NCBI GenBank assembly: GCA_913057825.1
Contig: CAJXOW010000005.1
Location: forward strand, 1 to 64,000
Direction: 5' to 3'
From: an uncultured Balneolaceae bacterium
Lineage (GTDB): Bacteria > Bacteroidota > Rhodothermia > Balneolales > Balneolaceae
Length of the DNA: 64,000 nucleotides
The notes under the pieces are model-generated. The model ran no database searches, was not told where the DNA came from, and was given only the letters and a program-made list of their open reading frames with translations. Every line of letters starts with the position of its first letter. Positions within the stretch are counted from its first letter, which is position 1. The position numbers and the translations under genes were made by a program. Shown here in pieces: positions 26,301 through 35,398 of the stretch.

Positions 26301-27394
26301 TTATCTATTAGATGCTCCAGCTTCTTGAGGGTTACATCCGCGAGGGCGTCGATGAATTTCGGGTGATCGTTCAGGCCCTCCATGACGGTGATATTCTCAT
26401 ATTCATATCCGTCCTCTTCCAGGTCCTCTTTCAGTTCGACGCCGAGCTCGTATAAGGTTTCAATATGATCGGTGACGAAGGCGATGGGGATCATCAGGAA
26501 ATTTTTGATGCCATAGTTAATATGCCGCTCGACCAGTTCGGCTGTGTTGGGCTGGGTCCATTTCTGGGGACCGACTTTCGACTGGTAGCCTATCCAGTAT
26601 GACTCTTCATAATCGCGCATCTCCATGATCGCTTCCATCGTCTGCTCGATCTCGGTGGTATAGGGATCACCGCTCTTCACCTCGAGCATGGGCGTCCCAT
26701 GCGCACTGAAAATGAGATGCGTTTTGTCGCACGTCTCCGAATCCATTGTATCCAGTGCCTCATCAATACGCTCATTCATCGCCTGCAGGTACAGGGGATG
26801 TCGATGGTAGTTTTTCACGTAAAACTCTTTCCACGGTATCTCGTCGCCATAGCGTTCCCGGCGCGTCGATTCCCACTCGCGAAAGCTGCTGCCGGAGGTG
26901 GTCCACGAAAACTGCGGGTAAAGCGGAAGCATCACGGCATGCGTAATCCCGTCCTCTTCCATCTCGTCCATCACATGATGGGAAAACGGCACCCAGTAGC
27001 GCATGCAGGTATAGACAAACACTTCCCGGTCGGGCAGCAGATCGTTCAAGCGTCGTTTGAGAGAGCGGCGTTGTTGCTCGGTCAGCCCGTTAATGGGCGA
27101 GCAACCGTCCGACACCACGCGGTTTTGTCGGTTGGGACAGTAATCACTGCCGGTACATCCCTTCGGACATCCATTGATCTCTTCATAATCTTCAGCTACA
27201 CTCGGAGCACGAAATTTGGACACGAGCCGCGCCAGTCCCTCCTGCAAAACGCCGCCGCCCATTTTAATAATGTCTTCGTCCTTGAACAGGTTATACAGGA
27301 ACGGCTTGACCGCGTCGGGCCCTGTAGGTCCGCCGAGATTCATCAAAACCACGCCGATACGTATGTTGGAATTGGAGCTGGTAGTGTTGCTCAT
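26258..27394 (-). CDS. hemH: Ferrochelatase with internal four-cysteine insertion
   Basis: 378 residues. It inserts Fe2+ into protoporphyrin IX. Catalytic H232 lies in FSAHGTPMLEV and E312 in FVTDHIETLYELG; VVLMNLGGP is the N-terminal signature. Between EDYEEING and SPINGLTEQ, where most ferrochelatases have a plain GGGSP turn, this protein carries an insertion of about 22 residues with C76, C80, C86 and C98. This looks like a metal or iron-sulfur ligand set. The last 14 or so residues (KELKVESSKLKAES) are encoded by a word-array repeat. The annotation is secure; the cluster is inference. Confidence 0.95.
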   Translation of the reverse strand: MSNTTSSNSNIRIGVVLMNLGGPTGPDAVKPFLYNLFKDEDIIKMGGGVLQEGLARLVSKFRAPSVAEDYEEINGCPKGCTGSDYCPNRQNRVVSDGCSPINGLTEQQRRSLKRRLNDLLPDREVFVYTCMRYWVPFSHHVMDEMEEDGITHAVMLPLYPQFSWTTSGSSFREWESTRRERYGDEIPWKEFYVKNYHRHPLYLQAMNERIDEALDTMDSETCDKTHLIFSAHGTPMLEVKSGDPYTTEIEQTMEAIMEMRDYEESYWIGYQSKVGPQKWTQPNTAELVERHINYGIKNFLMIPIAFVTDHIETLYELGVELKEDLEEDGYEYENITVMEGLNDHPKFIDALADVTLKKLEHLIDKELKVESSKLKAES

Positions 27395-27445
27395 TGCTTC
27401 TTTTGGGGTACTGATTGGTGATAATGATTGTAGACCCGTTAATCT

Positions 27446-27608
27446 AGCTCGAGGTTGGAGGCTCGAGTCTCGAGGCCTTGAGCGGTGAACTAGTTAAAGC
27501 TCAAATATGAAACACTGAAAGTTGGTATAATGGAAATTTTAATTACCAATTAACCTGATATATGTTATGTCTTATAACTTCAAAACCTGCATGCTTCCAG
27601 CTTCGAGA
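27446..27608. repeat. GGCTSGAR array with short distant partner
   Basis: The array 27446-27482 (GCTCGAGGTTGGAGGCTCGAGTCTCGAGG) faces a short reverse-complement remnant GCTTCCAGCTTCGAG at about 27593-27608. It is the first part of the 568-bp divergent gap between hemH and the gene at 27963. Confidence 0.6.
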
Positions 27609-27678
27609 TACAACAGATCGGCTCTGCCGACCTGTTTTGTAATAAAATGAATAAATGTGAAGTGAGCATGAAGAGGAT

Positions 27679-27886
27679 GTTCCTTTTTCAGTGAGGAAAA
27701 AGGAACCAAAAACTCACCCGGCTGGAAAAAATGCACCTGATGCGGCTCTGTTTCGGCTGAAAAATTCGGGAATTTTTCTTAACGCCTCCACGACGCCTCA
27801 TCCGGGCAGTGCATTTTTTAATGTCGGGGATTATTGAATACTGGCAGCCTGTCCTCCCCTCTTTCCCTCCCAAGGGAGACTTTTTT
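27679..27886. repeat. Structured intergenic region: three hairpins plus type P repeat
   Basis: Hairpin 1: arms 27679-27689 and 27696-27706 (GTTCCTTTTTC), 11 bp. Hairpin 2: outer arms 27726-27736 and 27809-27819 (AAAAAATGCAC), enclosing a 9-bp hairpin GAAAAATTC/GAATTTTTC at 27759-27778. A type P repeat follows at 27851-27886. No credible gene is present. A structured RNA or a composite repeat is possible. Confidence 0.5.
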
Positions 27887-27962
27887 ACTATTTGAACTAC
27901 AGGTCCATTAACTTATAAATTTACAGCTGTAATTATTACCTTTTTACATCAATATTTTCCAA

Positions 27963-29009
27963 TTGAGAGAACGGGGTGATTTTTTGGAGCGACATTTACG
28001 GGGTGGACTTTGGAGACGGCATCTGTACTACCTGGTGGGGGTTCTGTTGCTTGCTTTTGCCACGTACCGGGTGTTTCACTTGATTCACCTTCCTCACCTT
28101 TCCCGACTTGCGGAAGTCAGCTACCAGCCGATAACGGGTCATGCTTACTGGCGGGCTTTCCAAAACAGGCTCCTGGCGCCGGCATTGCTTTATGCAATCA
28201 AATCGGCTACCGGAGTGGACTTGGTAACCACCTTTAAACTTTTCAGTGCAACATCGATCGCCATATTACTTTTTATTGCATACTTCCTATTGAATAAAAG
28301 AGGGGCCTCGCCGGTAAAAACTTTTCTATATACCGGCGGTTTTGCATTCTTCTTTTTAATCTTTCAGGATCAGAACTGGATGCTGGCATGGGATTTTATC
28401 GATGTTCTCGTATTTCTGTTCTTTTTCTATGGGATATTCTCCGACCGGGACATCGGATACTTTCTCCTGTTATTTATAGTAGGTATCGCCAACCGGGAAT
28501 CCGCTTTATTTATTCCCGTTTGGCTGATATTAGACGGCATACGACTGACGCCTTTGAACTCCTACGAGTTTCACCCATTCAAATTTTCTGTTGGCTCGTT
28601 GACTCTGATCGGGGGTTCCCTTTATACGTGGTGGATTCGCGATCTTTTATTTATTCGCTCGCATGTTGACCATATAGGAACTGACGCCTCCCACACCGGA
28701 ATCAGCAATCACTGGAATCTGCCCGTTAACCTGCAAACTTTCTACGATAATGTCCTGTATTTACAAATGGATTTCCTCGGCCCCCTCTTCATGTTATTAA
28801 TAATTAGCTGCCTGGCATACCATCGTTCGCAATACAACGAAAGGGAAATGAAAGCAGCGATCCTCATCGGCGGTATCATTCTGTCCATCTGCTTGTTCGG
28901 TTTAATCAACGAAATGCGTCAATATATGCTGCTTCTCCCGGCATGCCTGTTTTTCGTCTATGAAATCCGGCAAAAATCCAATGCAATCAAATCAAGCCCG
29001 GACTTATGA
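27963..29009 (+). CDS. Polytopic membrane protein, possible GT-C-type glycosyltransferase
   Basis: 348 residues from a TTG start; the next methionine is far inside a membrane helix. About eight to nine hydrophobic helices are visible (for example LYYLVGVLLLAFATYRVF, FLLLFIVGIANRESALFIPVWLIL). The NRESALF helix followed by a mostly hydrophobic C-terminal half resembles integral membrane sugar transferases that use polyprenyl-phosphate sugars, but no catalytic DxD-type motif is certain. Its stop overlaps the next gene by 4 bp; the partner makes a polyprenyl-phosphate sugar precursor, which supports this guess. Confidence 0.6.
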   Translation: MRERGDFLERHLRGGLWRRHLYYLVGVLLLAFATYRVFHLIHLPHLSRLAEVSYQPITGHAYWRAFQNRLLAPALLYAIKSATGVDLVTTFKLFSATSIAILLFIAYFLLNKRGASPVKTFLYTGGFAFFFLIFQDQNWMLAWDFIDVLVFLFFFYGIFSDRDIGYFLLLFIVGIANRESALFIPVWLILDGIRLTPLNSYEFHPFKFSVGSLTLIGGSLYTWWIRDLLFIRSHVDHIGTDASHTGISNHWNLPVNLQTFYDNVLYLQMDFLGPLFMLLIISCLAYHRSQYNEREMKAAILIGGIILSICLFGLINEMRQYMLLLPACLFFVYEIRQKSNAIKSSPDL

Positions 29010-29881
29010 AGACAAATATGGTTACCCAACTCGAATTGCTTTGGACAACCTTCCGGCCGGTTCAGTGGATAAAGAATCTGGTAGTTTTTGCCGTCCCTGT
29101 TTTCGGCCTGGTGCTCGATCCCGAAGTATTGTTGGATACGGGATTGACATTTATCCTTTTTTGCCTGGCTGCCAGCAGCATATATACGATTAACGATATA
29201 CTGGACCGCGAGAAGGATCGGCAAAATCCACTAAAGAAACATCGTCCCATTGCAGCCGGAAAGCTCTCCATAAAAACGGGTATAATTGCAGCCATCCTAT
29301 TGTCCACTGTCAGCTTATCCGCCGGCTATCGGTACGCCCCCACCCTCGGGTTAATTCTACTGTGCTATATTCTGCTGCAGATATCTTACAGCCTCTGGCT
29401 AAAAAGACGGCCGATCATCGACTTGCTGGTTATCTCGGCGGGATTTGTCTTGCGCGTATTAAGTGGGACGGTGACGGCCGACACCTATGCGTCCAGCTGG
29501 TTGCTGCTAAGCATGGGGTTACTGGCTCTTTTCCTGGGGATTGAAAAACGAAAAGCGGAGCTCCAACACCTACCCGGCGGAAATTCACGATCCGTGTTGC
29601 ACCATTATAGTTTGTCCTTGCTTAGCCGCATGGAATCGATTACTGCATCCGCTGCTTTGATCGTATATACGCTGTGGGCCCTGGAAGGTCCGCGATCCGA
29701 CTGGATGCTGTTAACCGTTCCCTTTGTTGTATATGGTATATTTCGTTATCAGCTACTGTCGGAGGATGGAGAACAAGGTGAAGACCCCGCAGATTTATTC
29801 CTCAAATCGCCTTCCCTTATGCTGACTGTTTTACTATGGGGAATTGGCAGTCTGACTATTCTATTGCTTACTACGGGGTGA
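29006..29881 (+). CDS. UbiA-family prenyltransferase, decaprenyl-phosphate phosphoribosyltransferase-like
   Basis: 291 residues with eight to nine membrane helices. The opening TFRPVQWIKNLVVFAVPVF and the metal-binding motif NDILDREKDRQNPLKKHRPIAAG (63-85) are those of the DPPR synthase branch (Rv3806c-like), which transfers phosphoribose from PRPP to a polyprenyl phosphate, rather than quinone-forming UbiA enzymes. The second Asp-rich loop is weaker. It is coupled to the preceding membrane protein by an ATGA overlap. Confidence 0.85.
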   Translation: MKTNMVTQLELLWTTFRPVQWIKNLVVFAVPVFGLVLDPEVLLDTGLTFILFCLAASSIYTINDILDREKDRQNPLKKHRPIAAGKLSIKTGIIAAILLSTVSLSAGYRYAPTLGLILLCYILLQISYSLWLKRRPIIDLLVISAGFVLRVLSGTVTADTYASSWLLLSMGLLALFLGIEKRKAELQHLPGGNSRSVLHHYSLSLLSRMESITASAALIVYTLWALEGPRSDWMLLTVPFVVYGIFRYQLLSEDGEQGEDPADLFLKSPSLMLTVLLWGIGSLTILLLTTG

Positions 29882-29943
29882 GGACTACTTTAGGTTTCGC
29901 TTTTGTCAGAAAGTGTAGCAGGTCTATTTTATACTGGTTTTCG

Positions 29944-29982
29944 TCCTCCCCCTTTCCCCCTTCGGAGGGGAAAGGGGGAGGA
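29944..29982. terminator. Type P repeat acting as a bidirectional terminator-like hairpin
   Basis: Arms 29944-29959 and 29967-29982 (TCCTCCCCCTTTCCCC and its complement) are perfect over 16 bp with a 7-nt loop. It lies between two converging genes, 62 bp after the UbiA-family stop. Confidence 0.65.
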
Positions 29983-30117
29983 TTATTAAACCTACCAACA
30001 ATTCTACAGACAAATATCCAGAAACTACCACAGGTACAATAAGTAACAAATGCATTATTCAAGTAACTATATAAACTCTTATATAAAATACTAATAAGCT
30101 GCAAGAAGTACTCCAAC

Positions 30118-31518
30118 TTAACCTGCAGGCAGGTGAAATCGAAAAGTTGTCCCCTCCCCTCGAGTGCTGTCCAGTTCAATCCGGGTATCATGGGCATCCA
30201 GGATGCTTTTAACCACTGCCAGTCCGAGCCCGGTGCCGCCGCGATCGCGCGAACGGGCTTTATCTGTACGGTAAAACCGGTCAAACAGACGCTGCTGATG
30301 TTCCGGGTCGATGCCGGGTCCGGTGTCACTTATTTTGACTTCGACGTGCTGTTCGTCGTCGGTGAGCTGATAATCCACCGTCACCCTCCCCTCGCTGGTA
30401 TACTTGATAGCATTCGACACCAGGTTGTCCAGCACCTGTCCGATTTTGTCGGGATCCCCCACCACCTCCTGTGACGCCTTTTTTACTTCCAGATCCAGCC
30501 CCTTCTTTTCGGCCCGATCTTCGTGCCAGCGCTGCAGATCCTTACAGATCTTGCCCAGGTTAAACACCTTTTTCTCGACAAAATACTTGTCGGATTCGTA
30601 TCGCTGCAGGGTCACCAGATCCCGGAAGAGTCGGTCGATCCGTTCAGCCTGACCGCGAATCTTCTCCAGGTACTTGTTGCGCTGCTTTTCATCCAGCCCC
30701 TCCACCTCCAGCATTTCGAGCGATCCCATCAGGGTGTGCAGGGGATTTTTCAGTTCATGGGTGATATCGGCAAAAAACTGTCGCTGTCGCTCGTTAATCC
30801 GTTTCAACTCTTCATTGTCCGCCCGCAACGTAGACGCCATGCGATTGAGCGACCGGGCCAGCGTGCCGAACTCGTCTTTTCGGTCCAGATGAATTTCCCG
30901 CTCCAAATCTCCATCGGCAATTTCCCGGGCCGCGTCCTTGATGCGCGTGATGGGCTTGGTGAGCGAACGGGAGATCCACAGGCTCACAATAATCACGAGT
31001 CCAATGGATATAAACATCCCATAGTATATAATCCACCGAATCGTCTTGATCGGCTGATAGATACGTTCCTTGTACTGACTGATGCGAACAAATTGGGCCG
31101 GATGACTGGATCCACTGATGCGTGCGTAAGCGAAGATCCGCTCCATCTCGGAAAGATTTCGCACCACGACGGAATCCGAATGCATCAGCAGCGTCTGACG
31201 GATATCATCCCCCATCGCCATTCCTGTTGGTGTTTGCATGGTATCGGGATAGTGAGTGAGCATACGTCCCTCCCGGTTATACAGCACCACTTGGTAGTCA
31301 GACGAGCGACCGATCACGGCCACCTGGTCCCGGAGCCGCTCCCGCACATTCAGCTGCCGCATCGTCACCTCCATCCAGCGGGCGTCTTTTTCGATCTGCT
31401 CCACGCCTTCCTCGAGCATATAATTTCGAATAAACAGGATGGCGTAGCTGCTGACCGCCGTGATGCCGAAGATCAACAACAGGATAAAGGTCCACGAAAG
31501 CTTGGAGCGAATTTTCAT
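30118..31518 (-). CDS. Sensor histidine kinase (HAMP type)
   Basis: 466 residues. Membrane helices at about 9-31 and 162-184 enclose a periplasmic sensor of about 130 residues. Then come a HAMP domain (SRSLTKPITRIKDAAREIADGDLE), the phospho-acceptor helix with H254 in FFADITHELKNPLHTLMG, and an ATPase domain with DNLVSNAIKYT, DTGPGID and GGTGLGLAVVKSI. Its start overlaps the response regulator stop by 4 bp. The signal is unknown. Confidence 0.95.
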   Translation of the reverse strand: MKIRSKLSWTFILLLIFGITAVSSYAILFIRNYMLEEGVEQIEKDARWMEVTMRQLNVRERLRDQVAVIGRSSDYQVVLYNREGRMLTHYPDTMQTPTGMAMGDDIRQTLLMHSDSVVVRNLSEMERIFAYARISGSSHPAQFVRISQYKERIYQPIKTIRWIIYYGMFISIGLVIIVSLWISRSLTKPITRIKDAAREIADGDLEREIHLDRKDEFGTLARSLNRMASTLRADNEELKRINERQRQFFADITHELKNPLHTLMGSLEMLEVEGLDEKQRNKYLEKIRGQAERIDRLFRDLVTLQRYESDKYFVEKKVFNLGKICKDLQRWHEDRAEKKGLDLEVKKASQEVVGDPDKIGQVLDNLVSNAIKYTSEGRVTVDYQLTDDEQHVEVKISDTGPGIDPEHQQRLFDRFYRTDKARSRDRGGTGLGLAVVKSILDAHDTRIELDSTRGEGTTFRFHLPAG

Positions 31519-32216
31519 AGGGTCACCTGTTCCCGATTGAGTCCATAGCCCATTCCACGGTAGGTCTTAATGAGCTCGCCCTGATCACCCAGTTTGATGC
31601 GCAAGTTCTTGATATGCACATCCACCGTCCGGTCAAACACATACGTATCCTCTCCCGAAATATGCCGCAGGATATCCTGTCGGCTGAACACCCGCTTCGG
31701 ATTGCTGAAAAACAGGTCCAGAATCGTAAACTCGGTCGAGGTGAGCTCCACTTCTTCCCCCTCCACATAAAGCTCCTTCGCCTGTCGGTCGAGATACACC
31801 TGTCCGAACCGGACCCAGTTCGACTGCTGCGGCTGGCGACGTTTCAGCAGGTTATCGACATGCGTCTTCACCAGCTTCAGGCTCGCCGGCTTGGTCACAT
31901 ACGCATCCCCGCCGAGCTCGAGTCCCTCGATCTCATCCTGCTCCTGATCCTTCGCCGTCAGAAAAATAACGGGTATATTCGAGAGAACCGGGTGGTTACG
32001 AATACGTCGACAGAGTTCCCGTCCGTCAACCTTCGGCACCATGATATCCAGGATCGCCAGGTGAATACGATCCGCCTGCTGCTCAATCAACTCCATCGCC
32101 TCCTCCCCGTCCGATGCCGTCAACACCTCATAGTCATGCATCTCCAAAAAATTCGCCAGCATCTCGGCCGGCTCGGATTCATCTTCAACAAGCAGTATGG
32201 TATGTGTTAAAGGCAA
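31515..32216 (-). CDS. OmpR/PhoB-family response regulator
   Basis: 233 residues if translation begins at TTG 32216 (MPLTHTILLVEDESEP). An open frame continues upstream to 32357, but that part runs through a word-array repeat and has no family counterpart. The receiver has the acidic pair ED (11-12) and the phospho-acceptor D57 in AILDIMVPKVDG. The winged-helix output domain carries VELTSTEFTILDLFFSNPKRVFSRQDIL and VDVHIKNLRIKLG. It partners the kinase downstream. Confidence 0.93.
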   Translation of the reverse strand: MPLTHTILLVEDESEPAEMLANFLEMHDYEVLTASDGEEAMELIEQQADRIHLAILDIMVPKVDGRELCRRIRNHPVLSNIPVIFLTAKDQEQDEIEGLELGGDAYVTKPASLKLVKTHVDNLLKRRQPQQSNWVRFGQVYLDRQAKELYVEGEEVELTSTEFTILDLFFSNPKRVFSRQDILRHISGEDTYVFDRTVDVHIKNLRIKLGDQGELIKTYRGMGYGLNREQVTL

Positions 32217-32243
32217 GATATTTTTAAAACCAGTTTTAAAAAT

Positions 32244-32418
32244 GCTCGAGGCTCGAGGCTGGAGGCTCGAGGCATATTCGAGGTTATTTAGGGTTGTGTA
32301 TATGAATATTAGTTTAATTGCCACTGAAATATACAAATATACCGACAGAGCATCCATAAACCCATATACACCCCATGGATACCCGCTCGAATAAACCTCG
32401 ATCCTCGAGCCTCGAGCT
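32244..32418. repeat. GGCTSGAR arrays, inverted pair in the 32217-32519 gap
   Basis: Left array 32244-32274 has four words. The right array, about 32396-32418, is its reverse complement but lacks one 8-bp word. The flanking ATTCGAG is also shared inside the arms. The AT-rich spacer is about 120 bp. It lies in the divergent space between the response regulator and the SDR gene; promoters for both must be nearby. Confidence 0.78.
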
Positions 32419-32519
32419 TAAATAATCGCTTGGCCCTCTTACCCGCATTTACTATCATTATCACCAGTTAAGCATATTTCACAAGGCAACCCCTAATAAA
32501 ACAGCGATTATTTAATTCC

Positions 32520-33314
32520 GTGCAGACATTTGAGGGACAAACCGTTTGGGTGACCGGGGCTTCTTCGGGGATTGGAGAGGCATTGGCGTATGAGTTGAAT
32601 CACCGGGGTGCGGAGCTGGTCATCTCGGCGCGACGTGAGGAGAAACTTGAACAGGTCAAGGCCAACTGCTGGGAGCCTTCGCGGGTGTATGTGGTTCCGC
32701 TGGACCTGGCTGATTTTGAGGCGCTGCCGGACAAAGTTCAGCAGGTAGAGGATATTTTGGGATCGGTCGATTTTCTGTTTAACAACGGCGGCGTAAGTCA
32801 GCGGTCCCATGCGGTGGAAACGGATTTTGACGTGGTACGCAAGGTGATGGATATCAACTTTTTCGGGACGGTTCGGCTGACTCAACTCGTACTACCCTCG
32901 ATGCTCGAACGACAAAAAGGCCATATCGTGGTCACCAGCAGCGTCACCGGAAAGTTCGGCACGCAGCTTCGATCGACCTATGCCGCCTCCAAGCATGCGC
33001 TCCACGGGTATTTCGATTCGCTCCGGGAGGAAGTGTACGACAAAAATGTCCACGTCACCCTTGTCTGTCCCGGCTTTATCCGTACCAACGTCACCAAAAA
33101 CGCGTTAACCGGCGACGGAGACAAACTGAATGAAATGGGTGAAGGCCAAAAAGAGGGGATGTCGCCCGAAAAATTCGTCCAAAAGCTCCTCCCGAAAATT
33201 GAGAAACGGAAACCCGAAGTTTACATCGGTGGATTCGAAGTCGTGGCCGTCTACCTCAAACGCTTCTTCCCCCGCCTGCTCCGCTGGGGACTTCGTCGGA
33301 TGGACGTGACGTAA
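32520..33314 (+). CDS. Classical short-chain dehydrogenase/reductase
   Basis: 264 residues from a GTG start. The cofactor motif TGASSGIG (12-19), NNGG (88-91) and the active-site pair Y154/K158 in YAASKHAL are intact, with a serine near S140-S141. The sequence resembles the DhrS/YohF-like SDRs that act on lipophilic alcohols and ketones; the substrate cannot be deduced. The C-terminal stretch AVYLKRFFPRLLRWGLRRM is basic and amphipathic and may bind membrane. Confidence 0.88.
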   Translation: MQTFEGQTVWVTGASSGIGEALAYELNHRGAELVISARREEKLEQVKANCWEPSRVYVVPLDLADFEALPDKVQQVEDILGSVDFLFNNGGVSQRSHAVETDFDVVRKVMDINFFGTVRLTQLVLPSMLERQKGHIVVTSSVTGKFGTQLRSTYAASKHALHGYFDSLREEVYDKNVHVTLVCPGFIRTNVTKNALTGDGDKLNEMGEGQKEGMSPEKFVQKLLPKIEKRKPEVYIGGFEVVAVYLKRFFPRLLRWGLRRMDVT

Positions 33315-33338
33315 AACTTTGCAAAGCAAAGTTTTACG
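33310..33338. terminator. Hairpin overlapping the SDR stop codon
   Basis: Arms 33310-33321 and 33327-33338 (CGTAAAACTTTG and complement) are perfect over 12 bp with a 5-nt loop; the TAA stop is in the left arm. A GATTTAT/ATTAATG word array follows at 33344-33370 with no clear partner. Confidence 0.55.
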
Positions 33339-33408
33339 GATTGGTAATTTATGATTAATAATTAATGATTGGGCTGGTCGCTCCTCCAACTGTCATAGCC
33401 TTATTAGC

Positions 33409-34326
33409 CTATTTCTTTAGTATAAAAGTTGCCACAACCGCTCGGTGATCGGAGGGATAACCATCAATAGTGATATCGGTTTCTTCCGATGAAATGCCTG
33501 CAAGCGATGCGTCCACAGGTTTGATCCCATCCCCCGAATAATATACGTAATCGATGCGATCGTGCACCTCATCCGGGTCGCCTTGAAGGGTGGTCCATGT
33601 AAAACCGGGATGATTCACTTCGTCGGGATAGACGGTTCGATACGCATCCTTTAGTCCTTGTCGGGCCAGTTCGAACGAAATCGGCCATTGCACAGATTTT
33701 CCGCCGTGCATACCCTTGGATGCCGCTTTTCGAGTCCAATCCAAGTGCGAAGGCTCGTTGAAATCGCCCGTCAAAAACACAGGTGCTCCCGCCTTCAGCT
33801 CCTCTTTCATATCCTTCAATACCGGCTGAATCTGGGGAAAGCGATGAAAGCGGGCCTGTTGAACGGCCTCTGCTTCATCTATTTTGCCGTCCCGAAGATC
33901 ATACGGCTCGTAGGGACTGGCCGACAAGTGTACATTATATATATGAATGGGATAATCCACATTCAGGTAGATCGTCGCCCCGTATTTTGTCGCCCGGGAG
34001 ATGGGATAACGACTTAATATCCCCGTATCATTCTCATAGCTTGCCTCGTGATTCCCGTTATGGTGGTAATAATAATCCAGCTCACGCGCCAAGTAATTCA
34101 GTCGCGGCTCACTGATCTCCTGAACCCCTACAATATCGGCCTTGGTCGATTTAATGGCCTGAATAGTAGCCTCATCGGGCGTTGCATACAACACGTTAAA
34201 CGTCATCACACGCAGCGTATCGGGAAGTGCTCGATTTTCGGCGGGCGACTGCTGGCCGAACAATAGATTCGGAAGAAATAGTAAAATGCTTAATACCAAC
34301 CACCTGGATATATGCATCGATAACAT
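33409..34326 (-). CDS. Secreted endonuclease/exonuclease/phosphatase (EEP) family protein
   Basis: 305 residues; Met at 34326 or Met4 at 34317 may be the start, and the second gives a cleaner signal peptide (MHISRWLVLSILLFLPNLLFGQ). EEP hallmarks are in order: LRVMTFNVLY, DIVGVQEIS, HLSASPYEPYDLRDG, FLTGDFNEPSHLDW and YPSDHRAVVATF, so the metal-dependent phosphodiesterase site is complete. Secreted members of this fold act on nucleic acids, phospholipids or sugar phosphates; the substrate here is open. Confidence 0.88.
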   Translation of the reverse strand: MLSMHISRWLVLSILLFLPNLLFGQQSPAENRALPDTLRVMTFNVLYATPDEATIQAIKSTKADIVGVQEISEPRLNYLARELDYYYHHNGNHEASYENDTGILSRYPISRATKYGATIYLNVDYPIHIYNVHLSASPYEPYDLRDGKIDEAEAVQQARFHRFPQIQPVLKDMKEELKAGAPVFLTGDFNEPSHLDWTRKAASKGMHGGKSVQWPISFELARQGLKDAYRTVYPDEVNHPGFTWTTLQGDPDEVHDRIDYVYYSGDGIKPVDASLAGISSEETDITIDGYPSDHRAVVATFILKK

Positions 34327-34333
34327 TTAAAGT

Positions 34334-34491
34334 TTTATTGATTTATGATGGATGATTTATGATTAATGATTATATAGGTGGTATTGAAATTTATAGACTT
34401 CTTTTGATGCTATAGATCTGTTAATAGGATTATGCCACCTAAAACAGTTGGGAAATCACCCATCATTAATTATTAATCATAAATCAATAAA
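34334..34491. repeat. GATTTAT/ATTAATG heptamer arrays, inverted pair
   Basis: Left array 34334-34372 (ATTGATTTATGATGGATGATTTATGATTAATG) faces right array 34458-34491 (CATCATTAATTATTAATCATAAATCAAT). The spacer is about 85 bp and contains GGTGGTA/TGCCACC as an inner inverted pair. The stop codon of the DUF58 gene (34484-34486) lies within the right arm. Confidence 0.8.
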
Positions 34492-35398
34492 GTCGTTTCC
34501 GCTTGTTGAGGTAGGCCAGCAGCGAACGATCAAAATCGCCCTGGGTGTCGAGCTGCTCGTAGTCGATGCTTGCTTCGCTGCAGGCCATTTTGAACTGATG
34601 GGTGTATTCGGCAACCTTTCGTTGGTAGTCTTCGCGGACCTGGGAGGGGATCACTTCCATCTGCTCGCCGGTTTCCATATCCTGCAGACGGAACTTGCGA
34701 TCCGGCAGATCCAGTTCGCGCTCGCTTTGCTCTTCCAATACGTTGAACAGCAGCACTTCGTGGTTCCGGTGACGCAGGTGCTTCAGCGATGATAACAACT
34801 CTTCGTGTTGACTCACATTTTCAAAAAGATCACTCAAGATAATCACCAGACTCCTGTGATTAAGTCGCTCGGCCACCTCGTGAATCACCTGGGCCGTCGC
34901 CGTCTTTCGCTGCTGGTCGGCCGACTCCTCCTCCAGCATCTTCTCCATCTCGGTAAAGATCATCCGCAGGTGCGAGTAAGAAGATTTCGCCGGTATAAAC
35001 TGCCTGATTTCCTGGTCGAACGGAATAAACCCGGTCGCATCCCGCTGCCGGTGCATCAGATGCATTAACGCCGCCGCATAATGGATCCCATAGCGGAGCT
35101 TGGTCCAGTCGCTGTGAAACTTGTAGAGCATCGACGAGCTCGTATCCAGCATCACATACGCCCGCAGGTTGGTCTCCTCCTCATACTGCTTCACATAATA
35201 GCGCTCCGTCTTCGCATAGACTTTCCAGTCGATATGCTTGAGCTCATCGCCCGGATTATACGGCCGGTGCTCGGCAAACTCCACACTGAACCCGTAATAG
35301 GGACTCTTGTGCAGTCCGGCGATAAAACCTTCCACAATCTGCCGCGCCTTCAACTCGAGCGGCGCCATCTGGGATAAAAGTTCGGGCGTAATTAACAT
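34484..35398 (-). CDS. DUF58 domain protein (vWA-like)
   Basis: 304 residues. The DUF58 signature is clear: PYNPGDELKHIDWKVYAKTERYYVKQYEEETN, followed by a MIDAS-like start of a vWA-type fold, VMLDTSSSM. Such proteins are usually encoded beside a MoxR AAA ATPase and BatA/B proteins; none of these is here, so this is an orphan copy or its partners lie elsewhere. Cytoplasmic by sequence (no signal or membrane helix). Confidence 0.88.
   Translation of the reverse strand: MLITPELLSQMAPLELKARQIVEGFIAGLHKSPYYGFSVEFAEHRPYNPGDELKHIDWKVYAKTERYYVKQYEEETNLRAYVMLDTSSSMLYKFHSDWTKLRYGIHYAAALMHLMHRQRDATGFIPFDQEIRQFIPAKSSYSHLRMIFTEMEKMLEEESADQQRKTATAQVIHEVAERLNHRSLVIILSDLFENVSQHEELLSSLKHLRHRNHEVLLFNVLEEQSERELDLPDRKFRLQDMETGEQMEVIPSQVREDYQRKVAEYTHQFKMACSEASIDYEQLDTQGDFDRSLLAYLNKRKRLY

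Noticed and set aside
27688..27873. Minus-strand open frame of 61 codons with an FWFLFP end
   Set aside because: It covers the hairpins and the type P repeat; the apparent protein is made of repeat translation.
32217..32357. N-terminal extension of the OmpR-type regulator
   Set aside because: The 47 extra codons are translated from a word-array repeat and its flank; the receiver fold begins at the TTG start at 32216.
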